This document shows, in pieces, positions 30,973 through 39,517 of a DNA stretch of 64,000 nucleotides. The first letter of the stretch is position 1. Each line of letters opens with the position of its first letter. The notes under the pieces are model-generated. The model made no database searches, was not told where the DNA came from, and saw only the letters and a program-made list of their open reading frames with translations. This stretch comes from Nonomuraea guangzhouensis (lineage in GTDB: Bacteria; Actinomycetota; Actinomycetes; Streptosporangiales; Streptosporangiaceae). Made by a program: the position numbers and the translations under genes. The DNA lies in contig NZ_JAHKRM010000024.1 in the NCBI RefSeq assembly GCF_019396345.1, forward strand, positions 155,788 through 219,787, in the 5' to 3' direction.

Positions 30973-32448
30973 TTGTCCACGATTCTCCGACGCCTGCCGC
31001 CCGACGCGGCAACCGGGCTACGCACCGGCGCGCGCCACAGCCTCGCCGAGCTCTACCGACCGGCCGACCTGGTCGTGCTCGGGCTCGGCGTGATGATCGG
31101 CGCGGGCATCTTCAGCATCGCCGGTCAGCAGGCCGCCACCATGGCGGGCCCCGGCGTGATCCTGTCGTTCATGATCGCCGGGATCGCCTGCCTGCTGGCC
31201 TGCCTGTGCTACGCCGAGCTGTCGTCCACGATGCCGACCTCGGGCAGCGCCTACACCTTCACCTATGTCATCTTCGGCGAGGTATGGGCGTGGATCATCG
31301 GCTGGGCGCTGATCCTGGAGCTGGAGCTGGCCGCCGCCGTGGTGGCCAGGGCCTGGGCCATCATCACGGTCCGGGCGATCACCGGGTTCGGGGTGCGCCT
31401 GCCGTACCAGAACGTGGTCGAGGACGTGTTCGTGCTGCTCATCCTGGTGGCGCTCACAGGCACCGTGGCGCTCAACGCGCGGGTCGGGCTGCGGGCGCTG
31501 TGGGTGATGGTGGCGGCCAAGCTGCTGGCCATCGGGGCGGTCATCGTCGTCGGGGCGCGATACGTCAAAGTGGCCAACTTCGGGGACTTTTACGCCGAGC
31601 CGAAGCCGCTGACGACGCCGGCGGCGACCGTGCTCGACCTGGTCATGGGGCAGAGCCACGCGTTCGGCTGGTTCGGGGTGTTCGCGGCGGCGTCGGCCAT
31701 CGCGTTCGCGTACATCGGCTTCGACGTCCTCGCCACCGCCGCCGAGGAGACCGTGAACGCGTCCAGGGCCGTCCCCAAGGGCATGATCCGCAGCCTGGTG
31801 ATCGCCACGATCATCTACCTCGCGGTGGCCTTGGTCATGGTCGGCATGATCCCCTACACCAGCATCTCCCGTGACTCACCGCTGTCCAGCGCGTTCCGCG
31901 GGGTGGGCGTGGACTGGATGGCGCACGTCATCGACATCGGCGCGGTGCTCGGGCTGACGACGGTCATCCTGGTGCTGATCGTGGGGCAGACGCGGGTGCT
32001 GTTCTCGATCGCCCGCGACGGCCTGATCCCGCGCCGCCTGGCCACGATCAGCCGCAGGTACCACTCCCCCACGCGGGTGACGCTGCTCATCGGGGTGGTG
32101 GCGATCCTGCTGGCGGAGTTCGTGCCGGTGCTCACGCTGCAGCAGCTCGTGGTGATCGGGACGCTGTTCGCGTTCATGTTCGTCGCGGCGGGCGTGATCG
32201 TGATGCGGCGCAGGATGCCGCACCTCGACCGCGGCTTCAGCGTCCCGCTCTCGCCGCTCCTGCCCGCGCTCTCCCTGCTCGCGACGCTCTGGCTGCTGGT
32301 GAACCTGCAGGTGCTCACCTGGGTGTGGTTCGCCCTGTGGATGGCCTTCGGCCTGGTCGTCTATCTCGTGTACGGCCGGCGCCACAGCCTCCTGGCCGCG
32401 CCCGAGACGCTGGCCAACAACCACGCCCGGGGACGCCACCGGCGATAG
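30973..32448 (+). CDS. APC-family amino acid permease (cationic amino acid transporter type)
   Basis: The 491-residue protein has at least twelve membrane helices. The first carries the APC substrate-binding motif GVMIGAGIFSIAGQQAA, and helix 6 carries AIAFAYIGFDVLATAAEE. This matches the bacterial CAT-like branch (YfnA/RocE type). A TTG is chosen as start because the protein then begins STILRRLPPDAATGLRTGAR like relatives; an upstream in-frame start adds 20 unusual residues. The gene is separated from MATE by a short spacer. Confidence 0.9.
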   Translation: MSTILRRLPPDAATGLRTGARHSLAELYRPADLVVLGLGVMIGAGIFSIAGQQAATMAGPGVILSFMIAGIACLLACLCYAELSSTMPTSGSAYTFTYVIFGEVWAWIIGWALILELELAAAVVARAWAIITVRAITGFGVRLPYQNVVEDVFVLLILVALTGTVALNARVGLRALWVMVAAKLLAIGAVIVVGARYVKVANFGDFYAEPKPLTTPAATVLDLVMGQSHAFGWFGVFAAASAIAFAYIGFDVLATAAEETVNASRAVPKGMIRSLVIATIIYLAVALVMVGMIPYTSISRDSPLSSAFRGVGVDWMAHVIDIGAVLGLTTVILVLIVGQTRVLFSIARDGLIPRRLATISRRYHSPTRVTLLIGVVAILLAEFVPVLTLQQLVVIGTLFAFMFVAAGVIVMRRRMPHLDRGFSVPLSPLLPALSLLATLWLLVNLQVLTWVWFALWMAFGLVVYLVYGRRHSLLAAPETLANNHARGRHRR

Positions 32449-32451
32449 ACC

Positions 32452-33195
32452 CTAGAGCCGCCCCGAGTCGAGCACCGCACGCAGGAATTCCCTGGTGTGA
32501 GCGTGCTCCGGATCGGTGAAGATCTTCTCCGGCGGCCCCTTCTCCAGCATGACCCCGCCCTCCAAGAAGCACACCGTGTCGGAAATATCGCGACAGAAGC
32601 CCATTTCGTGGGTCGCCAGGATCATCGTCATGCCCGACTCCTTGAGCTCCCTGATGACCTGGAGCACCTCCACGACCAGCACCGGGTCGAGCGCCGAGGT
32701 GACCTCGTCGAGCAGCATCAGCCGGGGCTTGGTGGCCAGCGCGCGGACGATGGCCACCCGCTGCTGCTGCCCACCGGAGAGCTGGTCGGGGTAGGAGCGG
32801 GCCTTGTCCGCCAGCCCGAACCTGGCCAGCAGCTCGCCGGCCTGCTCCTCCGCCTCGGCCTTCGCCACGCCGTGCACCCGCCGGGGCGCGAGCGTGATGT
32901 TGTCGAGCACCGTCATGTGCGGGAACAGGTTGAACGCCTGGAACACGATGCCCAGCCGCCTGCGTACGTCGTCGACGTCCACCCGCGGGTCGGTGATCTC
33001 CTCCCCGTCGAGGTAGATGGCGCCGTCGTCGACGGTCTCCAGCAGGTTGACGCAGCGCAGCAGCGTGGACTTGCCCGACCCTGACGCGCCGATCAGGCTG
33101 ACCACCTCGTGCGGACGCACCTCGAGGTCGATGCCGCGCAGCACGCTGTGGCCGCGGAACTCCTTCCACACCCCGTCGATGCTCAGCAGGCTCAT
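32452..33195 (-). CDS. Polar amino acid ABC importer ATP-binding protein
   Basis: The 247-residue GlnQ-like ATPase has Walker A (IGASGSGKST), Q-loop (VFQAFNLFPHMTVLDN), signature LSGGQQQRVAIVRAL, Walker B (LMLLDEVTSALDP) and switch His (ATHEMGF). It is the last gene of the importer operon, with a 4-bp overlap to the permease gene, and is convergent with the APC permease. GlnQ-type proteins power uptake of glutamine, glutamate or other polar amino acids. Confidence 0.94.
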   Translation of the reverse strand: MSLLSIDGVWKEFRGHSVLRGIDLEVRPHEVVSLIGASGSGKSTLLRCVNLLETVDDGAIYLDGEEITDPRVDVDDVRRRLGIVFQAFNLFPHMTVLDNITLAPRRVHGVAKAEAEEQAGELLARFGLADKARSYPDQLSGGQQQRVAIVRALATKPRLMLLDEVTSALDPVLVVEVLQVIRELKESGMTMILATHEMGFCRDISDTVCFLEGGVMLEKGPPEKIFTDPEHAHTREFLRAVLDSGRL

Positions 33196-34040
33196 CCGCG
33201 CCTCCTTCGGGTACGCGCGGCCAGGTGGTCGGTGAACCGGGCCATCGGGATGGTGAGCAGGATGAACAGCAGCGACGCCACCAGGTAAGGCGTGTAGTTG
33301 AACTTGCTGGCCACCAGGATCTGCGCCTGCCTGAGCGCCTCCAGTGGCCCGATGGTGGCCACCAGCGCCGTGTCCTTCTGCAGCGAGATGAAGTCGTTGA
33401 GCAGCGGCGGGATAACCCTGCGCGTGGCCTGCGGGAGCACGACGAACCGCATGGTCTTGCCGTGGCTCAGACCGAGCGAGCGGGCCGCCGCCACCTGGCT
33501 GGGATGGACCGACTCGATGCCCGCGCGGAACACCTCGGCCACGTAGGCACCGTACGAGAGCGTCAGGCCGATGATGCCGAGCGTGACCAGGTCGGTCGGC
33601 ACGCCCTGCAGCCTGAGCGCGGGCAGCCCGAAGCCGACCAGGTAGATGACCAGGATCGTCGGCACGCCGCGGAAGATGTCGGTGTAGAGCGTGGCCAGCG
33701 CCCGGACCGGGAAGAAGGCGGGCGCCGTGACGGACCTGGCCAGGGCTACCAGCACCCCCACGACGAGGATCAGCGGTTCGGCGATCAGGAAGATCTTGAT
33801 GTTTAGCAGGAACCCGGTCAGGACGTCCGGCAGCGCTTCGACGAACCATTTCGGGCTGAAGAACAACTCTTGCACCCGCGGCCAGCCGGGCGAGTTGGTG
33901 ACCAGCACCACGACCAGGACGATGAAGACGACCGTCGAGGCGCCGGCGATGGAGGCCGAGCGCCGGGCCCGCGACCTGCGGACCCGCTCCCGTTCGTGCT
34001 GCCGCTCGCTCTTTGCCCAGCCCGCAGAGGTCTCGCTCAC
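33192..34040 (-). CDS. Polar amino acid ABC importer permease
   Basis: The 282-residue protein has a basic cytosolic N-terminus of about 30 residues, then membrane helices with the HisM/GlnP domain (ALATLYTDIFRGVPTILVIY, YGAYVAEVFRAGIESVHPSQ) and the EAA loop (VAAARSLGLSHGKTMRFVVL). The GTG start overlaps the stop of the binding protein gene (GTGA). A single permease gene is present, so it probably acts as a homodimer. Confidence 0.94.
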   Translation of the reverse strand: MSETSAGWAKSERQHERERVRRSRARRSASIAGASTVVFIVLVVVLVTNSPGWPRVQELFFSPKWFVEALPDVLTGFLLNIKIFLIAEPLILVVGVLVALARSVTAPAFFPVRALATLYTDIFRGVPTILVIYLVGFGLPALRLQGVPTDLVTLGIIGLTLSYGAYVAEVFRAGIESVHPSQVAAARSLGLSHGKTMRFVVLPQATRRVIPPLLNDFISLQKDTALVATIGPLEALRQAQILVASKFNYTPYLVASLLFILLTIPMARFTDHLAARTRRRRG

Positions 34041-34909
34041 TTCAGCTCGGGCGCGCCCGCGGCAGCGCTGAGCCACTGCTGCTCGATCTTGGCCAGCTCG
34101 CCCTTCGACTTCAGCGCGTCGACGGCCTTGTCAACGCACGGCTTGAGCGCGCTGCCCTTCTCCATGACCAGGCCGAACTCCTCGGGCGTGCCACCGGTCG
34201 AGCTGAACTGGCCGACGATCTTCGACTTCTCGACCTGGGCGGCCGTCACGTAGAAGGCCGTGGGCAGGTCCACGACGATCGCGTCGACCTGCTTGTTCTT
34301 CAGCGCGTTGATGGCGTCGATCTGATCAGTGTAGACATTGGGGTCGTTGGCCGGCTTGATGACCTCTTTGACCGCGTTGAGAGAGGTCGTGCCGACCTGC
34401 ACGCCGATCTTGGCGTCCTTGAGCTCGGCCAGACTCTTCGCGGCGGCGAACTTGCCGCCCTCCATGGCCACGACGGCCTGCCTGACCGTGTAGTAGCCGT
34501 GGCTGAAGTCGACCGCGTTGGCCCGGTCGGGCGTGATCGAGACCTCGTTGATGTCGAAGTCGAACTGCTTGGCGCCCGGTGCGAAGGACGAGTCGAACTT
34601 GACCGTGCTCCACTGCACCTCGCTGCGGTCGAAGCCGAGCTCACCCGCGACGGCGAACGCCACCGCGCTCTCGAAGCCCTGGCCGTTGCTCGGATCGTCG
34701 TCCTTGAACCACGGCTCGAAGGCGGGCTTGTCGGTGCCGATCGTCAGCTTGCCCGCGTTGACGAGCTTGAGCTGGTCCTTGGTGCACGCGGTGGACGCGG
34801 CGGACGCCGTCGGGCTGAGCGAGGCGGTGCTCGACGGGGTGTCGACAGGGGCGCAGGCGACGGCCGCCGCGAGCGCGCCGAAGGCCAGCAGCATCGAGGG
34901 ACGGGCCAT
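34037..34909 (-). CDS. Polar amino acid ABC importer solute-binding lipoprotein
   Basis: The 290-residue product has a lipoprotein signal with lipobox AAVAC (Cys19), a Ser/Thr/Ala linker, then the SBP_bac_3 fold (KLTIGTDKPAFEPWFKDDD, FDFDINEVSITPDRANAVDF, KIGVQVGTTS, VVDLPTAFY). A GGAGG RBS lies 9 nt before the ATG. It is the first gene of the three-gene importer operon and would capture an amino acid outside the membrane; the exact ligand is not readable. Confidence 0.94.
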   Translation of the reverse strand: MARPSMLLAFGALAAAVACAPVDTPSSTASLSPTASAASTACTKDQLKLVNAGKLTIGTDKPAFEPWFKDDDPSNGQGFESAVAFAVAGELGFDRSEVQWSTVKFDSSFAPGAKQFDFDINEVSITPDRANAVDFSHGYYTVRQAVVAMEGGKFAAAKSLAELKDAKIGVQVGTTSLNAVKEVIKPANDPNVYTDQIDAINALKNKQVDAIVVDLPTAFYVTAAQVEKSKIVGQFSSTGGTPEEFGLVMEKGSALKPCVDKAVDALKSKGELAKIEQQWLSAAAGAPELK

Positions 34910-34986
34910 GGGTGAGGGCCTCCGGATGAGGAGCGTGGGAAGAACGAGCAAATCCTACGCTGGTGGGAAACATGTGCTTATAACAG

Positions 34987-35020
34987 CGCTGCCCCCTCTC
35001 GGAAACGAGAGGGGGCAGCG
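34987..35020 (-). terminator. Terminator after rplI
   Basis: A perfect 15-bp stem (CGCTGCCCCCTCTCG with its complement) closes on a GAAA tetraloop. It lies 16 bp downstream of the rplI stop and ends the rpsF-ssb-rpsR-rplI operon before the amino acid importer. Confidence 0.9.
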
Positions 35021-35036
35021 GCGGAGCTGAGAGTCG

Positions 35037-35483
35037 TCAGCCGGCGACGACCTCGACGTCGACCGACGCCGAGACCTCGGGGTGCAGCTTGACGCTGACC
35101 TTGTGCGAGCCGACGCTCTTGATCGGGTTGACGATCTCGATGCGGCGGCGGTCGAGGATGGGACCACCGGCGGCCTTGACGGCCTCGGCGATGTCACCCG
35201 TGGTGATCGACCCGAACAGGCGGCCGGAGTCGCCCGCGCGGGTGACCAGGCGGACGCGCAGGGCGCCGAGCTGGCCGGCGACCTCCTTGGCCGTGCCCTG
35301 GTCGCGGATCTCGCGAGCGTCACGAGCCTTCTTGATGGACTCGATCTGCTTCTCGGCGCCACGCGTCCAGCGCATCGCGTAGCCGCGCGGGATGAGGAAG
35401 TTACGGCCGTAGCCGTCCTTGACCTCGACGACGTCGCCAGGGGTGCCGAGGCCGGAGACCTCGTTGGTGAGGATGAGCTTCAT
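35037..35483 (-). CDS. rplI: 50S ribosomal protein L9
   Basis: The 148-residue protein has the L9 signature (KLILTNEVSGLGTPGDVVEV, then KDGYGRNFLIPRGYAMRWT), the long connecting helix and the C-terminal domain (LFGSITTGDIAEAVKAAGG). It is last in the operon, 14 bp after rpsR. L9 sits at the L1 stalk base of the large subunit. Confidence 0.97.
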   Translation of the reverse strand: MKLILTNEVSGLGTPGDVVEVKDGYGRNFLIPRGYAMRWTRGAEKQIESIKKARDAREIRDQGTAKEVAGQLGALRVRLVTRAGDSGRLFGSITTGDIAEAVKAAGGPILDRRRIEIVNPIKSVGSHKVSVKLHPEVSASVDVEVVAG

Positions 35484-35497
35484 ATCGACAGTCCTCC

Positions 35498-35734
35498 CTA
35501 GCGCGCGGTGCTCGTGTAGGGCAGCAGTGCCACCTCACGGGCGTTCTTGATCGCGGTCGCCACGTCACGCTGGTGCTGGGTGCAGTTGCCCGTCACCCGG
35601 CGGGCACGGATCTTGCCGCGGTCGGAGATGAACTTCCGCAGCAGCGCCGTGTCCTTGTAGTCGACGTAGGAGATCTTGTCGTGGCAGAACAGGCAAACCT
35701 TCTTCTTGGGCTTGCGCAGTGCCGGCTTTGCCAT
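35498..35734 (-). CDS. rpsR: 30S ribosomal protein S18
   Basis: The 78-residue protein starts MAKPALRKPKKKVCLFCHDK and has the S18 core (YVDYKDTALLRKFISDRGKI, RARRVTGNCTQHQRDVATAI). Cys14, Cys17 and the later Cys (GNCTQHQ) are retained, as in the zinc-binding C+ paralog; actinomycetes often have a second, Cys-free copy elsewhere. S18 binds S6 on the small subunit. A 124-bp hairpin-rich spacer separates it from ssb. Confidence 0.97.
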   Translation of the reverse strand: MAKPALRKPKKKVCLFCHDKISYVDYKDTALLRKFISDRGKIRARRVTGNCTQHQRDVATAIKNAREVALLPYTSTAR

Positions 35735-35754
35735 CGTGGTGCTCCTTTCAGAGC

Positions 35755-35878
35755 CCCGCCGTCAAGCGGGAATGGACTCGGGCAAAGACCTTGCGGTCTT
35801 CCTTACAATCTTCGAAAGGCCCTACGGGCCTTACGTACTTCCGCACCTGAAGAATGCGCTTCGCGGATTCTTCAGGTG
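35755..35878 (-). promoter_or_regulatory. Four tandem hairpins between ssb and rpsR
   Basis: In operon order: a perfect 12-bp stem (CACCTGAAGAAT and its complement, 35844-35878) that begins at the ssb stop; a 7-bp stem AAGGCCC-TAC-GGGCCTT (35816-35832); a 6-bp stem AAGACC-TTGC-GGTCTT (35785-35800); and a 5-bp stem CCCGC/GCGGG (35755-35770) near the rpsR RBS. The array could attenuate or process the transcript so that ssb and the ribosomal genes are expressed at different levels. Confidence 0.7.
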
Positions 35879-36454
35879 TTAGAAAGGCGGTTCGTCGCTG
35901 AAGTCGTTGCTGCCGCCGCCGAAGCCGCCGGAGCCGCCGCCTTGCTGGCCGCCGCCCTGGTAGCCACCGCCACCACCGCCGCCGCCGAAGCCGCCGCCCC
36001 CGCCCTGGGGCGGAGCGGGCGACGCGGAGGCCCACGGGTCGTCAGCGGGGCCGCCACCGAAGCCGCCGCCCCCGCCGCCACCCTGACGGGTGGTGCGGTT
36101 GACCTTGGCGGTGGCGTTGCGCAGAGACGGGCCGACCTCGTCGACCTCGACCTCGTAGACCGTGCGCTTCTCGCCTTCCTTGGTCTCGTAAGACCGCTGC
36201 TTGAGCCGCCCCTGCACGATGACCCGCATGCCGCGCTGCAGGCTCTCGGCGGCGTTCTCCGCCGCCTGTCGCCACACGTTGCAGGTCAGAAAGAGGCTTT
36301 CGCCGTCCTTCCACTCGTTGGTCTGACGGTCCATGAACCGCGGAGTGGACGCGATGCGGAATCGAGCCACGGCTTGACCCGTGGGGGTGAAGCGCAGCTC
36401 CGGGTCGTCGACAAGGTTGCCGACGATGGTGATTACGGTGTCGCCTGCTGCCAT
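35879..36454 (-). CDS. ssb: Single-stranded DNA-binding protein
   Basis: The 191-residue protein has an N-terminal OB fold (ITIVGNLVDDPELRFTPTGQ, then VTFLTCNVWRQAAENAAESL-like strand, GMRVIVQGRLKQRSYETKEG), a very Gly-rich linker (about 125-180), and the acidic C-terminal tip DFSDEPPF that recruits partner proteins. It is cotranscribed with rpsF upstream. The ATG starts MAAGDTVITIVGNLVDDPEL; a longer frame upstream has no RBS. Confidence 0.97.
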   Translation of the reverse strand: MAAGDTVITIVGNLVDDPELRFTPTGQAVARFRIASTPRFMDRQTNEWKDGESLFLTCNVWRQAAENAAESLQRGMRVIVQGRLKQRSYETKEGEKRTVYEVEVDEVGPSLRNATAKVNRTTRQGGGGGGGFGGGPADDPWASASPAPPQGGGGGFGGGGGGGGYQGGGQQGGGSGGFGGGSNDFSDEPPF

Positions 36455-36542
36455 GGCTAGCGCTCGCCTTCCTGCACGCCTTCGCTTTGGGTTACGGCTC
36501 AGAGTACGGCTGCCGCCCGACAAAAAGCCGGGCAACGGCTGC

Positions 36543-36833
36543 TTAGTGCACGTCGGGGCGGAGAACCTTGGTGCGCAGGATGCCCTCGTTGAGGTTCATC
36601 TGCCGGTCGAGCTCCTTGACCGTCGCGGGCTCCGCGGACAGGTCGATGACGGCGTAGATGCCTTCCGACTTCTTGTCGATGTCGTAGGCGAGACGACGAC
36701 GGCCCCAGACGTCGACCTTCTCCACGGTGCCGCCGTCATTGCGGACCACGGTGAGGAACTGGTCGAGGGACGGCGCCACAGTGCGCTCATCGAGCGAAGG
36801 GTCCAGAATGACCATTACTTCGTAACGACGCAT
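36543..36833 (-). CDS. rpsF: 30S ribosomal protein S6
   Basis: The 96-residue protein starts MRRYEVMVILDPSLDERTVA and contains VDVWGRRRLAYDIDKKSEGI. It is the first gene of the rpsF-ssb-rpsR-rplI operon with an AGAGGAGG RBS upstream. S6 pairs with S18 on the 30S platform; in many bacteria the S6-S18 pair also binds the leader of this operon. Confidence 0.97.
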   Translation of the reverse strand: MRRYEVMVILDPSLDERTVAPSLDQFLTVVRNDGGTVEKVDVWGRRRLAYDIDKKSEGIYAVIDLSAEPATVKELDRQMNLNEGILRTKVLRPDVH

Positions 36834-36864
36834 GCGGGACTCCAACCTCCTCTGGACTCTTGCG

Positions 36865-36885
36865 GTCACGACACTCTGCCGTGAC
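36865..36885 (-). promoter_or_regulatory. Leader hairpin upstream of rpsF
   Basis: GTCACG and CGTGAC pair around a 9-nt loop about 30 nt before the rpsF ATG and ahead of the RBS. It is placed where S6-S18 autoregulatory leader structures occur, but I cannot confirm the CCG bulge typical of that RNA motif. Confidence 0.4.
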
Positions 36886-37010
36886 AGGAGGACGCTGACG
36901 TCAGGACCCGGACGCCCCTTTCGGCGGCTCGGGCTGATGGATCACCCATCACAACGCAGCTTGACCAGGTTACCAGCCGCGCGCGGATGGGAAGGACCTG
37001 TAGGAACACC

Positions 37011-37337
37011 ATGGGGGTGACACCAGTGCCGCACATCCTTCAACCTCCGGAGAGCCAGCGGTTCAGACTCACACTCAACACTGACGGGGTCCCGCACCCG
37101 ACCGAGAACATCCTGGCCATCGCCACCTTCCTCTGCGGTTTGGTGGCCTTCGTCTCGACGTTCTTCGTCACCGCGCACCCGATCTCGTCGTGGTTCGGCA
37201 CACTCGGGTTTGGGATGGGGCTCTACTCCCAGTACGTCTCCGTCACCACGCCGCAGCGCTCGCTCAACATCATGGGGCTGGTGGCGTCGTTCGTCGGGGT
37301 CGCGCTCGGCATCGCCCACGGCGGATTCCTCCCTTAA
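37011..37337 (+). CDS. Small membrane protein, three helices
   Basis: The 108-residue protein follows an AGGA RBS 5 nt before the ATG. After a hydrophilic N-terminus of about 40 residues it has three membrane helices (ILAIATFLCGLVAFVSTFFV, WFGTLGFGMGLYSQYVSV, MGLVASFVGVALGIAHGGF). I do not recognise a function. It is divergent from rpsF and ends at a two-way terminator. Confidence 0.75.
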   Translation: MGVTPVPHILQPPESQRFRLTLNTDGVPHPTENILAIATFLCGLVAFVSTFFVTAHPISSWFGTLGFGMGLYSQYVSVTTPQRSLNIMGLVASFVGVALGIAHGGFLP

Positions 37338-37356
37338 CCGGCCCCTGCCATGACGA

Positions 37357-37381
37357 ACGGTCCCGGCCGGGCCGGGACCGT
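37357..37381. terminator. Bidirectional terminator
   Basis: ACGGTCCCGGCC and GGCCGGGACCGT form a perfect 12-bp stem around one G. It lies between two convergent small membrane protein genes and can serve both. Confidence 0.8.
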
Positions 37382-37391
37382 GCGCCTTGGA

Positions 37392-37571
37392 TCACTTGCC
37401 GATATGCAGATCCACGCCGAGCAGCACCAGGAACCAGAGGAAGACCGCGAGCAGCGCCTCGGCGATGTCCCTCAGGATGCCCGGGGTGATGTAGTGGTAG
37501 ACCCAGGCCACGTAGATGCCTATCAGCACATAAATTAAGAAGATCAGTGAGCGCCAGCGCCAGCGCGTCAT
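37392..37571 (-). CDS. Small two-helix membrane protein, 59 residues
   Basis: The product starts MTRWRWRSLIFLIYVLIGIY and has a second helix (EALLAVFLWFLVLLGVDLHI). It opens with a Trp/Arg-rich N-terminus and is preceded by GAGGAGAACGAC as RBS. The compact ORF with coherent hydrophobicity and strong RBS looks real. The family is unknown to me. Confidence 0.7.
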   Translation of the reverse strand: MTRWRWRSLIFLIYVLIGIYVAWVYHYITPGILRDIAEALLAVFLWFLVLLGVDLHIGK

Positions 37572-37643
37572 GTCGTTCTCCTCGCGTAGGGGGCGTCTGG
37601 CGACTTCCCTGAGCCTCCTTCTCCAAACGGATAGGCTCGTGAC

Positions 37644-38387
37644 ATGGTGCGCATCGGAGCTCACGTAGGTCAGGACGACCCCGCCGCCACAGCCGCCGCG
37701 ATCGGCGCCGAGGTGGTGCAGTTCTTCCTGGGCGATCCACAGGGCTACAAGAAGCCCGTGCTGCCCGCCGAGCCGGTCGAGGGCGTCGACATCTACATCC
37801 ACGCCCCCTACCTGATCAACGTGGCCACCACCAACAACCGCATCAGGATTCCGAGCCGCAAGCTGCTCGCCCAGCATCTGGAGGCGGCCGCCGGGCTCGG
37901 CGCCAAGGGCCTGATCGTGCACGGCGGCCATCTGAACAAGAACGACGACCCGCAGATCGGGTTCGACAACTGGCGCAAGGTGTTCGAGCGCATGGAGTGC
38001 CCGATCCCGGTGCTGATCGAGAACACCGCGGGCGGCGACAACGCAATGGCCCGCAAGCTCGACCGCATCGCCCGGCTCTGGGACGCGCTCGACGGCTTCG
38101 ACGTGGGCTTCTGCCTCGACACCTGCCACGCGCACGCGGGCGGCGAGGAGCTGCTCGACCTGGTCGACCGGGTCAAGGCGATCACCGGCCGGATCGACCT
38201 GGTGCACTGCAACGACTCGCGCGACGAGTTCGACTCCGGTGCCGACCGGCACGCCAACCTGGGCAACGGGAAGATCGACCCCGAGCTCATCCTGGCGGTC
38301 TGCCGCGCGGCCCAGGCGCCCATCGTCGTGGAGACGCCCGGCGAGGGACAGGCCGACGACATCGCGTTCCTGAGGAAGAATCTCTAG
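37644..38387 (+). CDS. nfo: Deoxyribonuclease IV (AP endonuclease family 2)
   Basis: The 247-residue TIM-barrel enzyme keeps the nine zinc ligand positions of endonuclease IV: His53, His93, Glu126, Asp159, His162, His188, Asp201, His203 and Glu230, within motifs IHAPYL, IVHGGH, LIENTAGG, CLDTCHA, HCNDSRDEF, DRHANLG and VETPGEG. It cuts DNA 5' of abasic sites in base excision repair. It is a little shorter than the E. coli enzyme at the N-terminus. A TAGGCT hexamer ends 6 nt before the ATG with no RBS, so it is likely leaderless. Confidence 0.95.
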   Translation: MVRIGAHVGQDDPAATAAAIGAEVVQFFLGDPQGYKKPVLPAEPVEGVDIYIHAPYLINVATTNNRIRIPSRKLLAQHLEAAAGLGAKGLIVHGGHLNKNDDPQIGFDNWRKVFERMECPIPVLIENTAGGDNAMARKLDRIARLWDALDGFDVGFCLDTCHAHAGGEELLDLVDRVKAITGRIDLVHCNDSRDEFDSGADRHANLGNGKIDPELILAVCRAAQAPIVVETPGEGQADDIAFLRKNL

Positions 38388-38402
38388 CGAATACACACAG
38401 CC

Positions 38403-38411
38403 TGTGGATAA
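38403..38411 (-). promoter_or_regulatory. Isolated perfect DnaA box
   Basis: TGTGGATAA is the exact complement of TTATCCACA. It lies 15 bp after the nfo stop, in a spacer between convergent genes. It is one box only, so a chance match is possible. Confidence 0.4.
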
Positions 38412-38450
38412 CTTCCCTGGATTACCAAGTCCCGAGAGTGGGTAGAGAGG

Positions 38451-39515
38451 TCACCCTGCCCAGGCACCGCTCAGGAAGCGGACCGCGTCGAGCAGCATGA
38501 GCGGCCCCGACACCAGGGCGTACACCACCATCACCCACTGATGCCTGGCCACCAGCCGGCCGAACGCCACCCACAGGGGAAACCACAGCAGCAGCGAGCG
38601 CGGGATCGACAGGTAGTAAGCCGAGGTCATGAGCGCACCCGCCTGTAAACCCGTGTAGACCAGCTCGCTCCACCTGCGCATCACCAGCAGCCAGACCAGC
38701 ACGACCACGGCCACCACCGCGCCGGCCAGCTCCATGCGGAAGGCGACGGCGAAGTCGCCCGTGCCCATGGCCGAGCGCCACGTCGTGATCCACGACTCCC
38801 ACGGCCACACCATCTGCCGCCCCCAGCCGGCCTCCTGGGCGTGCTTCCAGGCGAGCCAGTCGCCCGAGCGGCTGTAGTGAAAGAACGAGTACGCCACCAG
38901 GGGCAGGAAGGGGACCAGCAGCCACGGCGCCTGCCGCACGGGCTGCCTGCCGGTGACGAACTCCACGATCAACGCGACCGCCAGGAACAGCCCGGTGATG
39001 CGTACGCAGGAGGCGCCCGCCGCCAGGGCGACGGCGAGCGGCCAGCGGCGCTGCCGGGCGGCCAGCCAGGCGGGGATCGCGAACGCCAGGAACAACGCCT
39101 CGCTGTAGCCGGCGGCCAGGAAGACGGCCATCGGGAACAGCAGCAGCCCGGCCACGGCGGCCCACCCCGAGCCGCCCTCCAGCTCGGTCAGCCTGGCCAG
39201 CGCCATCATGGCCACCAACCCGGCGACCAGCGAGACGATCAACCCGCAGGCCGTCCAGTCCGGCACCACCAGGTGGACCACGCGCATCACCAGCGGCATG
39301 CCGGGGAAGAAGGCGGGCAGCCCGGCGTCGGGCGGTTTACCGGGCTCGCCGTCGTAGCCGTGCTCGGCGATCGTGATGAACAGCCCGGCGTCCCACTTCC
39401 TCCACGTGCCCAAGTAGTCCTGCAGCGCTACGCCGAACAACGTCGCCACCAGCAGCCCGGCCCGCGAGGAGAGCCAGAGCAACGCCGCGTCGCGATCAAC
39501 CGAGCGGGTGATCAC
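38451..39515 (-). CDS. Membrane mannosyltransferase-like protein (PIG-V/GT-C type)
   Basis: The 354-residue protein has about nine membrane helices. After the first helix a loop with WRKWDAGLFITIAEHGYDGE and LPAFFPGMPLVMRVVH resembles the catalytic acidic loop of GT-C enzymes related to PIG-V. Such enzymes use polyprenol-phosphate mannose outside the membrane. It is 2 bp downstream of the GT87 gene and is probably cotranscribed with it and the PBP. Acceptor unknown; PIM-like glycolipids or proteins are possible. Confidence 0.8.
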   Translation of the reverse strand: MITRSVDRDAALLWLSSRAGLLVATLFGVALQDYLGTWRKWDAGLFITIAEHGYDGEPGKPPDAGLPAFFPGMPLVMRVVHLVVPDWTACGLIVSLVAGLVAMMALARLTELEGGSGWAAVAGLLLFPMAVFLAAGYSEALFLAFAIPAWLAARQRRWPLAVALAAGASCVRITGLFLAVALIVEFVTGRQPVRQAPWLLVPFLPLVAYSFFHYSRSGDWLAWKHAQEAGWGRQMVWPWESWITTWRSAMGTGDFAVAFRMELAGAVVAVVVLVWLLVMRRWSELVYTGLQAGALMTSAYYLSIPRSLLLWFPLWVAFGRLVARHQWVMVVYALVSGPLMLLDAVRFLSGAWAG

Positions 39516-39517
39516 GG

